Source: Tubulanus polymorphus
Lineage: Eukaryota > Nemertea > Palaeonemertea > Tubulaniformes > Tubulanidae
Direction of reading: 5' to 3'
NCBI RefSeq assembly: GCF_964204645.1
Contig: NC_134030.1
Coordinates: 14,844,447-14,908,446 of the forward strand
DNA length: 64,000 bases
In this document: one piece after another, positions 1 to 10,607 of the stretch
Position numbering within the stretch: the first letter of the stretch is position 1
Layout: each line of letters begins with the position of its first letter
Made by a program: the position numbers and the translations under genes
Notes under the pieces: model-generated
Told to the model about the DNA's origin: nothing
Seen by the model: only the letters and a program-made list of their open reading frames with translations
Database searches by the model: none

Positions 1-49
1 TTAAGACCACTTATGCACTTTTGGGTTTAAGCCATGACTGCAACTGGCT

Positions 50-245
50 CCTCGTACGATTAATATTTATATTTACACTGAACCTCATTCGTACGACTAA
101 TTATCTGAACCTCATTCATACGACTAATAATCTGAACCTCATTCGTACGATTAATATTTATATTTACACTGAACCTCATTCGTACGGCTAATAATCTGAA
201 CCTCATTCGTACGACTAATATTTATATTTACACTGAACTACAGTC
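50..245. repeat. Short tandem repeat array
   Basis: Degenerate tandem units built from a 'CTGAACCTCATTCGTACGACTAAT' type unit, alternating with a longer form that includes TATTTATATTTACACT. About seven unit starts are visible. The array lies just downstream of the stop codon of the minus-strand transposase gene. It is not coding. It could be subterminal repeats of the P-like element, but no terminal repeat is visible to confirm that. Confidence 0.75.
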
Positions 246-253
246 ACTAGATC

Positions 254-805
254 TTAAATTCTGCATCCAACACGCCTAGGATTCAATGCTGAATCTTTTC
301 GAACGATAGGGTAATCAGTGCCCGCTGCATCAGCATTCGCTTTTCTTGAAATGCACGGATTACACAGGATGATTGATGTGGTAGACGCACAATACTGACC
401 ATAGTTTGGGTTATCGTTTGCGCCATTAAACTTTGCTCTTTGTTGGCAAAACCAATTTTCCGCTACGTCACTATTTATTATATTGTGGTTTATAAACCCA
501 CCAGCCTCTGTTTCTAGACGACAAATATCAATGAATCCGAGACAGCAGCTGTCCAAATCGTAGCGCGTTTGTTGTGACATAACATTGGTCTTGATGGATT
601 TTGCCTTGCGCGGTTTTATTTCTGCTGATTCCCATTTTTTTAAAAATGCATGGGCTTCCAACATTTTACACAATCTGTTGTCGGATGTACTCCTAATCGG
701 ACGTGGATCGCGAAATAATGATACCAGTTTGCTGGTAGCGTTAAGAAATTCGATGGTGCCCAACAATTTCTCGCTTTCAATCTGATCGAGGGTTTTTTGG
801 AACAT
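254..805 (-). CDS. P-element-like transposase, last exon (C-terminal domain)
   Basis: This is the last exon of a spliced minus-strand transposase of the P-element/THAP9 family. It begins after a TTGCAG acceptor at 806-811 and runs open to TAA at 254-256. The C-terminal block 'NSDVAENWFCQQRAKFNGAN' followed by 'NPNYGQY' and a serine/arginine-lysine-rich segment is the signature of P-type transposase C-termini; the 'TIEFL' and 'F...W' segments upstream fit the same domain. The frame is phase 0 with the exon ending at 4235. In the family this region contributes the last acidic residue of the RNase H-like active site. There is no internal stop. The intron before it is 3.4 kb because of a nested element. 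Family assignment is confident; activity cannot be judged. Confidence 0.8.
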   Translation of the reverse strand: MFQKTLDQIESEKLLGTIEFLNATSKLVSLFRDPRPIRSTSDNRLCKMLEAHAFLKKWESAEIKPRKAKSIKTNVMSQQTRYDLDSCCLGFIDICRLETEAGGFINHNIINSDVAENWFCQQRAKFNGANDNPNYGQYCASTTSIILCNPCISRKANADAAGTDYPIVRKDSALNPRRVGCRI

Positions 806-1050
806 CTGCAATGCAAGAAGTAGTTTTATTAAAGTGGGAATAAACTTGATCAAATTTTTTTGATGTGTCATTCACAAACGGATCTATTTGAAAATGTAAA
901 GATCAGTTTATAATGACATCAACAAAATATGAGTTTTTCCCATGATAAGCGATCATTCACTTAATAAACACACATAAAATTTGAATTTTCCCACGACGCA
1001 AATTCAGAAATTTTGTACTATTGTTTGAGCATTATACACAATTGCACTGA

Positions 1051-1269
1051 AGGGGTCATAAATTTATTACGTACGCATTAGGGGAGGGGAGGGGAGGGAA
1101 GGGGAGGGTAAGTGCAATTGTGTATTATTGCTTTAAGTACAGAAAAAATGGCAGATTTTGCGTTGCTGGGAGTTAATATTTTATGCGTGCTTGATGTGAC
1201 AGATCCTTAGCCCCTTCCCTCCCCTCCCCTCCCCTCCCCTAATGCGTACGTATTAAAGTAATGACCCCT
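1051..1269. mobile_element. MITE copy A (ACGTACGC-ended, G-rich arms)
   Basis: The element starts AGGGGTCAT...TATTACGTACGCATTAGGGGAGGGG and ends with its reverse complement (CCCCTCCCCTAATGCGTACGTATTA...ATGACCCCT). It is 219 bp with no coding capacity. It is one of six related copies around the P-like gene. Here both arms are extended by GGGGA repeats, so the copy is more symmetric than the others. Confidence 0.7.
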
Positions 1270-1630
1270 AATGAGATGTTGCATCAAAGTTGGTTGAAGA
1301 ATTTCATGTATCATTGTCATCATATTTTTTGGATTTTATTCTATGTACATGAATCACAAAATAAGAAGCATGGCGCCTTACTCCGGTTCCTGAACTTCGC
1401 TGAAAAAGCTGAAACACTGAAACGCTGAATCGCTGAAATAAAAACGCTGAAATTTCAGGGAATTTCCGAAAAACGCCGAAATTTCAGGGAATTCCCGAAA
1501 AACGCTGAAATCGTGCTAGGTACCGACAATACACGTTTTGAAATAATATCCGGGCCGGTATCCGCTGCCGAGTCCTGAACCGTCTTTTAGTCTCCACCTT
1601 CGGTTACAGAGACATGCATGGGCAGTATGT

Positions 1631-1942
1631 GTGGAGTATACTTCTAGAGGGCCACTTGTTGAACAAATTAATTCGCTTGAAATCCGGATTTTTAATGCAT
1701 ACAGGCAGCATGATGAGGAAAACCCTTTCACAAACCGTGCAAGCCAACTTAAACACTATGCTCAATATTCCAAGAACATGGTTTACTTCTATCGTTCATG
1801 TATAAAACAGGATTATAAGCAACTTTTCTTTTGTCAACACGTTGATGGGCGACGGACTATGGTATTCTCTGAAGGAGGTAAATTAAATTTGACAGCTAGT
1901 TATATAAATGATGCAGCTTTTGGACAAAAGGGATCTAACTAA
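1631..1942 (+). CDS. Hypothetical ORF inside the TIR element
   Basis: A 103-codon open frame starts just inside the left TIR (MEYTSRGPLVEQINSLEIRI...) and ends at TAA 1940-1942. The composition is protein-like (charged, with aromatic and Cys residues: 'YFYRSC', 'FFCQHVDG'), unlike chance ORFs in the flanks. No family is recognised. It could be a captured gene fragment or the remnant of the element's own protein. There is no domain evidence. Confidence 0.3.
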   Translation: MEYTSRGPLVEQINSLEIRIFNAYRQHDEENPFTNRASQLKHYAQYSKNMVYFYRSCIKQDYKQLFFCQHVDGRRTMVFSEGGKLNLTASYINDAAFGQKGSN

Positions 1943-3044
1943 ATGTCTTTTTAATTCACCGTGGAATGGAATGGATTGACGCCAATGACATGCAGTAGGC
2001 CCCTACTTATAGGTCATACTAATTAGCGTCAACCAATTAATCTAAATCGGGCAAACCATTCAACAACTGTAATTTATTTGCTGTGTTGTGATAATAATAG
2101 GTTTTTTTTTTTTTAATGACATACCAACTGTTAGAAAAATGTACCGATTCTTATTTTTAGACTACTACGGTATCTATAAAAGGAGGAGTCATAGATAAAG
2201 TTGATTTGCTCAGCTGGACACACTTCTTGTCAAGTACATCATCTCAAGTATTGGGTGTTTTGTAAGTTTGATTTCAGTATTTATTTACTAAGTGCTGTTC
2301 CCTCGGGCCTCAGTGCTTTCAAACTAGGCCCACCCCATAGGCTATATCTCCAGAGTGTGTTAGCCACTATTCTTTTATTTCCTACTTTAAATGCACTTTT
2401 TTCTATTTTTAGACTCGGGCTAAGAATGTGCAAATTTGAGATACTGAGAAATCAGATGGCACTAGTTAACTTGAACTGCGAAATTTGCAGCAGGATAGCT
2501 GAACGACACAATTTTTAAAAACAAAATGGCTATTCGAATGCTATTTCAGTGATAACTTGATTCAACCAGAGAGAAATAAGTCAATTGGGGATGTACAGTA
2601 CACCCACTTTACTTCCCCGTTTTCCTGGTACCAAATATTTTATCTTAAGCTAAGCAATATTCTAAGGTATGCTAGTGAATTTCATTAGAATATAAAGCAA
2701 TGGAACCAGAATTCAAGCCCGAGTTAAGCGAACTATTGATTCTGATATAATGTAAGAACTGATTTCTTTTGTGTATTCTTATAATGTGTTAAGTATTATT
2801 TTAAGCTGTTAAATAATATAATTAGACAAACGTCAAATTATTGGATCTTTCTTGTTGACTCGTTTAATTTTGTGAGTTTAGAGTTCCAGTCAATCCACAT
2901 TGTGCAGTGCCTAGCCTTCATCTAGTACTAAAGCCAAGCCTGTGTATGGGAAAACGTTGTTCGACTCTCATAAGCCAGACAAATAAAAACTTGCAATACA
3001 TTGCAGATAGAAGTCTCCAGCAAGTAGACAGAGAAAGTAAACCA

Positions 3045-3145
3045 GGTTTTACCCCGTACCCTACCCGGCATCTTCACCTGTCAAGGGATTCGAACCCACT
3101 ACACTAAAGCTGTTCTCCGAACCGCTTGACCTCGAGTCGTTACTA
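3045..3145 (-). repeat. tRNA-derived SINE-like head
   Basis: On the minus strand GGGTTCGAATCCC matches a Pol III B box and is preceded by an A-box-like region (GGTCAAGCGGTTCGGAGAAC) at tRNA-like spacing. It lies inside the 2.66-kb TIR element. No poly-A or simple-repeat tail could be assigned, so only the head is called. Confidence 0.4.
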
Positions 3146-4234
3146 GCCGACCAGAATCAGGTCGGGCCAATCACAGCGCTTGTTACAAACGACATTTGGC
3201 ATCTATGGAATTTCCCGGTAAATGGACCAATCAGCGAACACGTAGCGAAAACGGAAGTATTGTCGCGTGTTGATATATGACGTCATTCGCAAAAACGCCG
3301 GTAATGAAATCGCGCGTCGTGAGGCCAGGGGGCAGGTGGAAGCGAGTTTGGGAGCGATACTGGTCTCCTGGCAAGCGAGGATGCCTACCCGGGAACGAAA
3401 GACACTCCAAGACTCCTTCCTTGAAGAGATTGTAGAAATATGGCACCCAATCGTAGTAATGCTAAGTACAGTATACTATGACGGTTGAACCTTTATTCAC
3501 ACCAAAATAGAATCAAAGTAGTCATAAGTTCCATGATAGCACTTAATTTGGGTTATCAGGTTCAGCCTTACTAGCTGTACTTTCATTCAGCTACTACTTT
3601 TGTATGAGACTTGGCAATGATAAGTTGGAAGAAATCACCAAATATAAGAAAAAATATTGAGAATTAATATTACTGTAATTAAGAATTTATTCAAATGAAG
3701 TGATAATTTCATTGTTAGATCGTACCGGTATATGCGCATAAAACAAAAAACACATCTAACAATCCACGCAATCCGCAATCGATCAAGTCGAACATGACGA
3801 CGACCTCAAGGCATGTCTCTGTAACCGAAGGTAGAGTCTAAAAGACGGTTCAGGACTCGGCAGCGGACACCGGCCCGGAAAGAATTTCAAAACGTGTATT
3901 GTCGGTACCTAGCACGATTTCAGCGTTTTTCGGGAATTCCCTGAAATTTCGGCGTTTTTCGGAAATTCCCTGAAATTTCAGCGTTTTTATTTCAGCGTTT
4001 CAGCTTTTCAGTGTTTCAGCTTTTTCAGCGAAGTTCAGGAACCGGCCTTACTCGGACATGGCCAACTTGGACAAAAAAAGAAATTTTCCAATTCCTTACT
4101 CGGACTTCGCTTACCTCGAACTAAATTTGCCAATCCCAGTTTGTGCGTGTTAGACAAGGTTTTACTGTACATTGTATGTATTTTTCCATGATGATGATCC
4201 ATGAAATTATACGGCCAAGATTACCAGTACTCAC

Positions 4235-5714
4235 TTTCATCAGATGTAACATATCGGAATCCAGAACTTGTTCCGCAAGGTAGTTCCTCATTTTTTCATT
4301 TTGATCTGGATTGATGTGTTTTTCTGTCAGTTTTCGGTGGATCCGTAGGGAATTGTTGTTAGTATCCCACTCATGGGCTGCTGCCCAGTGTTTCCATAGT
4401 ATATCTCGATTGCCGACGTTCAGAAGTCTAGTGTGGAATTTTTGATGACCACTTTTCAGAACATTGTTGCGGATCTTTTTAAACAGATGCTAGGATAGAT
4501 AAATAACACCGTTATTAGTACTTGAAATCCCCTCAGGTGAGAGAGCAGTGAAAACTGGTAAGTACCCTAGTAAATAACTTGTTTCATTTATCCAGATAAA
4601 AGTTAATTTGTTTTGTTTTTTCTTTAATTTACAGCTCTTACCGATGGGTCCATTAGAAGAGGAAGTGGCTTATGTCCGAAAGGATTTAAAGTCGTAAACT
4701 TTCCCTCGATAGGGAGCATCATTTTCATCAATGTGCGATTACATTGCGCTCCATCCATACACATGTATGTCACCTGAAAAGTTACCATACAGCTTTTCAA
4801 TATTTTTATACATTTACCGGGTGATATTTTAGGATGTATTATAATCTACCTCGAAACCCCAATTCCCTAGTTCGCAAATCATTTCAGATAAGATCATATA
4901 GAGTTCAGCAGCACTAGCTTGATCAGTTGGATAACTAGCAATTGGAAATCGGAAGCCAGTGTTTCCCATGAATGTGAGCTGCAGGACGTGGTTTGCAATT
5001 TTAGGCTCGTACTTTCCTACAATGGTAAAAAACTATATTTTACAGAATATGGTGGTGGATTGGACACGCAGCAGTTGGTGTGTTTGAGGATTTAAGCAGA
5101 AGAAATTTTAATGGGAAACATTTCAGGGAATTACCTGCCAGGAGCGCCCTTAAATGATTTCCAGCATCGCCCATATCAACGAACCCTTGAAGTATAGCGC
5201 GGCCATTTTTGTAAGTAATTTGTAGGTCTTCCTATTTAAAAAAAATGAAATGTAAACAAGTGGTATCATTTTTAACCCATTAGCACTCAGGAATTGCACT
5301 ATGTTCTGTCTATAACTCCTCAGAAAATTCAAGGGAAAATCCAAATTCATCACGATACAGAATAGCTCATTATGACATTGATTGAATATTCCTGTGGTAT
5401 TTCTTTTGATAGATTTTGTCTATTCAATATTTTTGTCAATGTTTCATTTTAGGCGTGGATCTTGATTCAGTACCTGTATTGACATTTCATCGAAGATGAG
5501 ACCGCCACGTTTTGCTTCATCCGGTAGACGTAATCGTTCGCTTTCTTGAGAAAGCCCCATCAACAGAACGGTGTTGTATCCAGTGCCATGGCTAACTTGG
5601 CTTTTATAATAATGTAACAGCCGTCCGGATGGCAGTCGGAACATGCTACTTGCTTTCATGTCGGCAAACGCTTTAGGCGACTGACACCAAAGTCTGAGAC
5701 AAAACGCGATAAGT
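4235..5714 (-). CDS. P-element-like transposase, five central exons (catalytic core)
   Basis: Five minus-strand exons can be placed by GT-AG borders and matching phase: 5714-5474, 5231-5135, 5016-4850, 4773-4642 and 4489-4235. The first carries 'PSGRLLHYY' and 'GLIFDEMSIQ', whose Asp is the family's first catalytic acid. The second starts EDLQITY. The third holds 'GNTGFRFPIASYPT'. The fourth has 'MCMDGAQCNR', with the second catalytic Asp, and ends MDPS. The fifth begins HLFKKIRNN and continues to KLTEKHI and a KM..YLAEQVL block, which are hallmark P-transposase motifs around the GTP-binding insertion. All five stay open and the junctions reproduce family motifs exactly. Introns are short (about 75 to 240 bp). 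The gene may therefore still encode an uninterrupted protein from exon 7913-7035 onward. Confidence 0.85.
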
Positions 5715-5762
5715 CTGAAATGTAAACAAGATTGATTGTAAATAGAAATAAGTTTCGCTTTG

Positions 5763-5924
5763 GGATCATTCATTTATTACGTAAACATAAAATTTGACTT
5801 TTTCAACCCCCTCTGTACACAAATCGGCCATTTTTTCATGTATATTTAGCATTGCAGTACGCAATTGCACTTACCCCTCCCCCTCCTCTAGTGCGTACGT
5901 AATAAATGAATGACCACTATTGCA
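5763..5924. mobile_element. MITE copy B
   Basis: The copy runs from GGATCATTCATTTATTACGTA to TGCGTACGTAATAAATGAATGACC and is about 162 bp. The right arm carries the C-rich tract (CCCCTCCCCCTCCTCTA). It lies in the intron between the N-proximal exon and the first central exon of the P-like gene. Confidence 0.7.
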
Positions 5925-6339
5925 GCTATCAATCTTGATCTATGTAGTCCCACAGTAGTCGATTAAAGTCATACTTAAAACATTGACAAAATTAGTTTCA
6001 AACTGTTTTAAGAATCTAATTTGACCGGCTACTGCGGCACTGCACCGATTTTGTCTACGCACTGTACCTTAGACAGTCAAATAGATTACAAAATCAGATC
6101 GTCTAGGCATATATAAAAAATGATTGTCTAAGGTACAGGCAGCAGATTGGTACCTGCATATATGCTATCCTTGCTTGCCAGGGTTTAATTGCCTGCTGAT
6201 CAAGATCATGCCCACACTAACTGTGGCCGCAGATCATTCATCAGTCTATTACACAGTCCAAGATTTCTTAGGGAGACAAATTGCCGCTGAGCGGCCACCA
6301 GTCTATATACTTAGTCAGTCGAATGCATCCTGCAACTGA

Positions 6340-6605
6340 CGTTTATGGCAAACTGGCTTCTGATTTCAAATTGCTAATTTAGGGTTAATTCATTTATTAC
6401 GTACGCATTAGGGGAGGGGAAGGGGTAAGTGCAAATTTGCATGTCACTGTAATGCTCAATGTATATGTAAAAATAGCCGATTTTGCATACATGGGGGGGT
6501 GGGGTTGAAAAATTCAAATTTTATGCGTACGTAATAAATGAATGATCCCCAACTAATCAAGCTAGTGCGGAACTTTATATGATCTTATGAGAGGGATAAT
6601 TTGCA
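6340..6605 (+). pseudogene. Duplicated P-transposase exon fragment split by MITE C
   Basis: Plus-strand sequence at 6345-6382 (GGCAAACTGGCTTCTGATTT...) and 6551-6605 (AACTAATCAAGCTAGTGC...GAACTTTATATGATCTTATGAG) matches the exon at 5016-4850 of the minus-strand transposase. It is in the opposite orientation and carries point changes and small losses. It is a relic, not an expressed exon of that gene. Confidence 0.65.
6383..6550. mobile_element. MITE copy C, inserted in a P-exon fragment
   Basis: About 168 bp, with the ends GG.TAATTCATTTATTACGTACGCATTAGGGGAGGGG and ATGCGTACGTAATAAATGAATGATCCCC. The flanks are two halves of a plus-strand copy of a P-transposase exon, so the MITE interrupts an already duplicated exon. 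Confidence 0.75.
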
Positions 6606-6851
6606 AACTATCAAATTGGCACAATACAAACAATGTATCTGATTGGCTAGATATATAGACTTGTGGTAGTCAAGTGGCAACTTTTCCGCTCAAGAAATCG
6701 GTGCCATGTAAAAGATTTATGAAGGAACTATGGCCACGGTTAATGTTGGCATGAATGAGCTTTGGCGGGAGGTAATCAAACCCTGGCAAGTGAGGATTTT
6801 TAGGTCATTATTGAGAAAGGATACTAATTTTTTAAAGCCCACTTAGGGCTA

Positions 6852-7013
6852 GGGGTCATTCATTATTACGTACACATTAGGGGAGGGGGAGGGGTCAGTG
6901 CAATTGCGTACTGTAATGCTTAATTTATATGAATCAATGGCCGATTTTGCGTACAGAGGGGGAAGGGGGTTGAAGAATGTAAATTGTATGCGTACGTAAT
7001 AAATGAATGATCT
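6852..7013. mobile_element. MITE copy D
   Basis: The copy runs from GGGGTCATTCATTATTACGTAC to GCGTACGTAATAAATGAATGATC, about 162 bp, with G-rich segments after the left end. It lies immediately downstream of the splice donor of the N-proximal P-like exon. Confidence 0.7.
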
Positions 7014-7034
7014 CTAGCGGTTGAATGAACTTAC

Positions 7035-7913
7035 TTCGGGTGCCATTTCATCTGTCTCTTGTCTTGGCATGATAAACTGTCATTTTGGACACGTAAGAAC
7101 AATTTCAGTGCTTCATTGTCAGGAACTTTTTCCAAATAGTCGTCCAGCAACTTGATCAGGTCATCGCTATCTTTTTCGCTTAATTCCAGTAAGTCTTTTT
7201 TTAAGCATTTTGAGTGTTCGTAGTATTTACAATATTTACACGTTGAACATTTTGTTCCGACGTCCGAATGAATTATGCGACAATTAATTGATCTTAATCT
7301 GGTTTTATCAATCATGCTTTTATAAGAAGTGTCAGTCGATGTACATTTTTTACAAGAAGGTAGAAATCCATTACAAATTTTCAAAAGTTTTATTTGATTT
7401 AAAATCAAATCTAACGAATTTTCAGTGTCAACCTGATCATTGATTTTGAACTCTATTAGATTGATAGTCCGATGCAAAACCGTCAAAGTTACTTTGAAAT
7501 CCGACTGAATGTTGATTTCTTTGCAGACTTTGGCTGCATTCGTTGAATTTCCGCAACAAAAAGTTCCGATTTTCATATTGGTGACATTTTTCTCGAAGAG
7601 AAAATATCCATCAGGGAGCTCCACTGATTGCATTCGAAAATCACGTTTCTCATTTATCAAAAGCGATGGCGATTGTGTCTGCATCGTCAGACCAAGAAGA
7701 TATTTGTACCTTTTTCCATTTTCTCTTAAACGCGCGATTTTAACTTGAGGATAAAGTTCCTTGACTTTTTTCGTTAACTTTACTGATGAACATGGAATTA
7801 GTTTTAAAATATCTTCGTATTTCAACTTCAAAAAATTGCTTTCTTTACAATTTTTCAGCAACCCGTAAATTGTAAATACAGAGAAATGGGAAAATGCACA
7901 ACTATGTATAAAT
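7035..7913 (-). CDS. P-element-like transposase, N-proximal exon
   Basis: A 290-residue open exon on the minus strand ends in 'QMKWHPK' at a CCGAA|GTAAGT donor (7034). The split Lys codon is completed by the acceptor at 5714, giving the P-family sequence 'WHPKLIAFCL'. It includes a Cys-rich segment (CKKC, then CSTCKYCKYYEHSKC) and an acidic helical stretch (LSEKDSDDLIKLLDDYLEK). The 5' end is not certain: the apparent start codon lies inside a MITE copy at 7914-8073, so an upstream exon has probably been displaced or the MITE now supplies the start. No THAP zinc finger, expected at the family N-terminus, was found upstream. The exon is likely real and the start is doubtful. Confidence 0.7.
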
Positions 7914-8073
7914 GGGTTCATCATTTATTACGTATGTGTGAGAGCATATTTTGTTACCACAATCAATTGCAAAGTTGTAGCTCATAGTGAATATTGAATT
8001 TGTAAGATTGTTGAGCATTTCAACCCCTTTCCAAGTGACCCCTAGTTTACATAATGATAAATGAATGATCCCC
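7914..8073. mobile_element. MITE copy E, overlapping the apparent start of the P-like ORF
   Basis: Left end GGGTTCATCATTTATTACGTA and right end ATAATGATAAATGAATGATCCCC; the interior is diverged from the other copies. The right junction (GATCCCC|AACTGATCAAGCTAG) is the same P-exon junction seen at copy C, so MITE plus flank was duplicated as a unit. Confidence 0.6.
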
Positions 8074-8450
8074 AACTGATCAAGCTAGTGCAGCGGAACT
8101 TTATATGATCTTTTGCGTGCGAAATAAATGAATGAACCCAAATCATACGCCTACTTGGTTCCACAGTTGTGAGATTGACTGAATTGATTGAATGGATATT
8201 CATATTTTCGAACAACAATGGAATCCGAGTCGTGTATTATTTGAACCTGCAATAATTTTAAAAGTATTCGTGCAGGAAAGGAAACCAGCTGAGATAAAAC
8301 CTGGTATAACAATACGCCCTCACTTGCCAGGGTTAGATTACCTGCTGATGAAGATCATGTGAACAGAAACGTGGCAAACACTGGTTTTCGATTTCGAATT
8401 GCTAGTTATCCAACTGATAAAACTAATTGGAAATTGGCTCGATGCCTGGT
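8066..8450 (+). pseudogene. More P-transposase exon fragments and a solo MITE end
   Basis: 8074-8112 (AACTGATCAAGCTAGTGCAGCGGAACTTTATATGATCTT) and 8372-8445 (ACACTGGTTTTCGATTTCGAATTGCTAGTTATCCAAC...) are plus-strand copies of parts of the same exon. A lone MITE right end (TGCGTGCGAAATAAATGAATGAACCC, ~8116-8141) interrupts them. These are non-coding remnants. Confidence 0.6.
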
Positions 8451-9906
8451 GGCTGCAAAGCGCTAACTTTTCCTTACAACTTAGGCCGTATAGTGGATTA
8501 ATGAATGAACTGCAGCCACGGTTTGTGTTGGCATGAGCTTTAACAGCAGCAGGTGATCAAATCCTGGTAAGTGAGGATGTGGCATTGTTCTTATTGTCAC
8601 TGGCTTTATAGAATTTATAATTAGTTTTTATTTTAGCTCTGATGCATATGAAAATGTTACCATTCCAGGGGCAGGGTTAACAAATTTATAGAGTAATCTT
8701 TTTCAATTCTTGAATCTTTTCCAACTGATTTCGATTTAAGTTTAGCCCTCAATTTGTAAAACCTGAGCCCCAGGCATAGGTCTATTTAATCATCAGACAG
8801 GTGGATGCGAAATCTTACCATTTCACGATTTGTGAATCACTAATGCAATTGCTGTTCTCCTTATTGTCCATTTTTAACCGTGGTGATCATTGATGGTACC
8901 TGATGATGAATGGATCATGTCAAAATAAGCTGTGATCATATAGAATTTGGTCATTGAGATTGATGGCCTGTCTTCTTTATAGATTACATTACATTACAAA
9001 CTTGTGTCTTACAATAAAAATGAAAATAAAGATATGAGAATTCTTGTGTTAAATCTTTTGATAAAACTTCAATGTATATAGGCCTACAGATCAAATGAGG
9101 ATGCTGAAAGGTTGAGGAGTGGATTTCTCCATATCAAAGTTCAGGCCTACACGCTTGGTAGCATGCTAATGTAATGCCCATGTGCTGAAACTTGGTAAAG
9201 TTGACTCGTCGTTTTCAAATGTTCATGGACTTGCCTCGGACACCGATTACTAGTGAAGTTTGAACTTGTTGGATACAACCGACCACCTCGTGCGCTGCGT
9301 CATTCCAAAATCCCGTTTCGAATCCAACGGATTATTCAAAAGTGGCGCATGCGCAAAAATAAAAATTAAAATCCCGAAATAGATAAAATAGACCGTCAGG
9401 TAGCGACTCCTGGCGTTACAATTGTAGTTACGTGTTCTCGAACGTAGGAGAGATCGTCTGAAGTATCAACGATGAAAACTATAACACGGAAAATATTTGA
9501 GAATAACTTTCATTCAAATGCAATTCTAAATCTATGAATTATACAATTGATCATAATTTATTCTTATTAAGTTATTAATTTCATATGAATCATAATTTGA
9601 CAATGAATATCGGTCTGTGAATGTGTTGACTTTTCATGTTGAAGTTTTAAACATGATGACGTCATCAGGATGTCACGTGACTGTCCCAACTTTCTGGCTG
9701 AAAATTTAAGTACGGCGGAGGCCTGGCGTTACATCCCTTGTGATTTTATATATAGTAAAGCGTGACGACCGTCTGATACTGACCCTTATCAGCCAATTGT
9801 TTATCGGAACTTAATAGCGGATAAATATACAACATTAACACAAGGTATTTCTGTGATATTTTGAATTTATTTGCAGTTCATATTTAGCGCCATTCTCGCG
9901 AGATTA
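8142..9906. other. Stretch without recognised genes
   Basis: Apart from the P-exon relic noted above and a fold-back pair (8310-8410 against 8490-8575), I see no coding region, RNA gene or clear repeat. The sequence has the base composition of the surrounding genome. Confidence 0.5.
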
Positions 9907-10607
9907 TTAACAACCCGGAAGTAAAATCCAAGCAACCACATAGAAAACACGATCCAAGCCCATCGCCAACCCCTGTGATTCCATTATGGTTTTCTGATTG
10001 ATATGTGGTAATAATTTCTCTGCTTGGTAAACTTGGAGGTCTGTTGCAAATGTGTATAGTATCATCATTAGATCCTTAAGAGGAAGTTTGGAGCCCTGAA
10101 AAAAGGCAATACATTTCTTTAGAAAAAGTGTTTTATATGGCCCGAAAATGATATTGCCATCTTTTTACATACAATTGGCTGACGCGCATTTTCATTGAGT
10201 TAAAATAGCCGGCTTGGCTTAAATGATTGTAAAATGTGTCGCAAAATGTCTCTGCGTTACAAAAAGACGTAAGTAACCAGTAGACTCACCTTGAAAATCG
10301 ATTCGTGGCGAACAGATTTCACGGAATAACACAAGCCACATCTCCATACAAAACCATCGAGACAATCATTCTTTACTTTCAATTCCATTTGAACTTTACT
10401 ACAGTTAATACACTCGAAGTTGTAACTTATAAGACCAAGAGACTTCATATAGCCAATTGCATCCATTTCAAGTGACCGAATTACTTCATAAATGCCAGGA
10501 TTTTCGTCCATCTCTCTGTACTTTTGGCACTTTTTTACCCAGATAGGCCTCTGATGTCTCGATCTTATCTTCATAGATCTTACCAATAATAATGACCGCG
10601 TTGCCAT
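9907..10607 (-). pseudogene. ISXO2/Merlin-type transposase, N-terminal two exons
   Basis: The minus-strand exon 10607-10290 encodes a zinc-ribbon domain: 'FECINCSKVQMELK' (CxxC) then 'DGFVWRCGLCYSVKSVRH' (CxxC) and 'IFK', the N-terminal pattern of ISXO2/IS1595-like transposases found in Merlin elements. An AAG|GTGAGT donor joins to an acceptor at 10096. The second exon (10095-9907) continues 'GSKLPLKDLMMILYTFATDL' as the family does, then stops at 9907. The DDE catalytic domain that should follow is not seen nearby. The copy is partial: either a remnant or the start of a gene whose later exons I could not identify. Confidence 0.6.

Larger units (their letters stand above)
1384..4044. mobile_element. 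2.66-kb TIR element with 9-bp target duplication (MULE-like, non-autonomous)
   Basis: Terminal inverted repeats of about 234 bp (1384-1616 and 3811-4044) match almost base for base. They start CGGTTCCTGAACTTCGC and contain repeated 'GCTGAAATTTCAGGGAATTCC' type motifs. The direct repeat GCCTTACTC flanks both ends exactly (1375-1383 and 4045-4053). Long TIRs with a 9-bp duplication are typical of Mutator-like elements. No transposase is recognisable inside, so this is probably a non-autonomous copy. It sits in the last intron of the P-like transposase gene. Confidence 0.75.
6160..6805. repeat. Fold-back repeat
   Basis: The sequence near 6170-6230 (GCTTGCCAGGGTTTAATTGCCTGCTG...) recurs as its reverse complement near 6735-6800 (...GGTAATCAAACCCTGGCAAGTGAGG). 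A related pair occurs at 8310-8580. The arms enclose the P-exon fragment and a MITE. Confidence 0.5.

Noticed and set aside
8074-10256. THAP-domain exon upstream of the P-like transposase
   Set aside because: I looked for a Cys-x-Val-x-Gly-Cys start on the minus strand and found none with splice sites.
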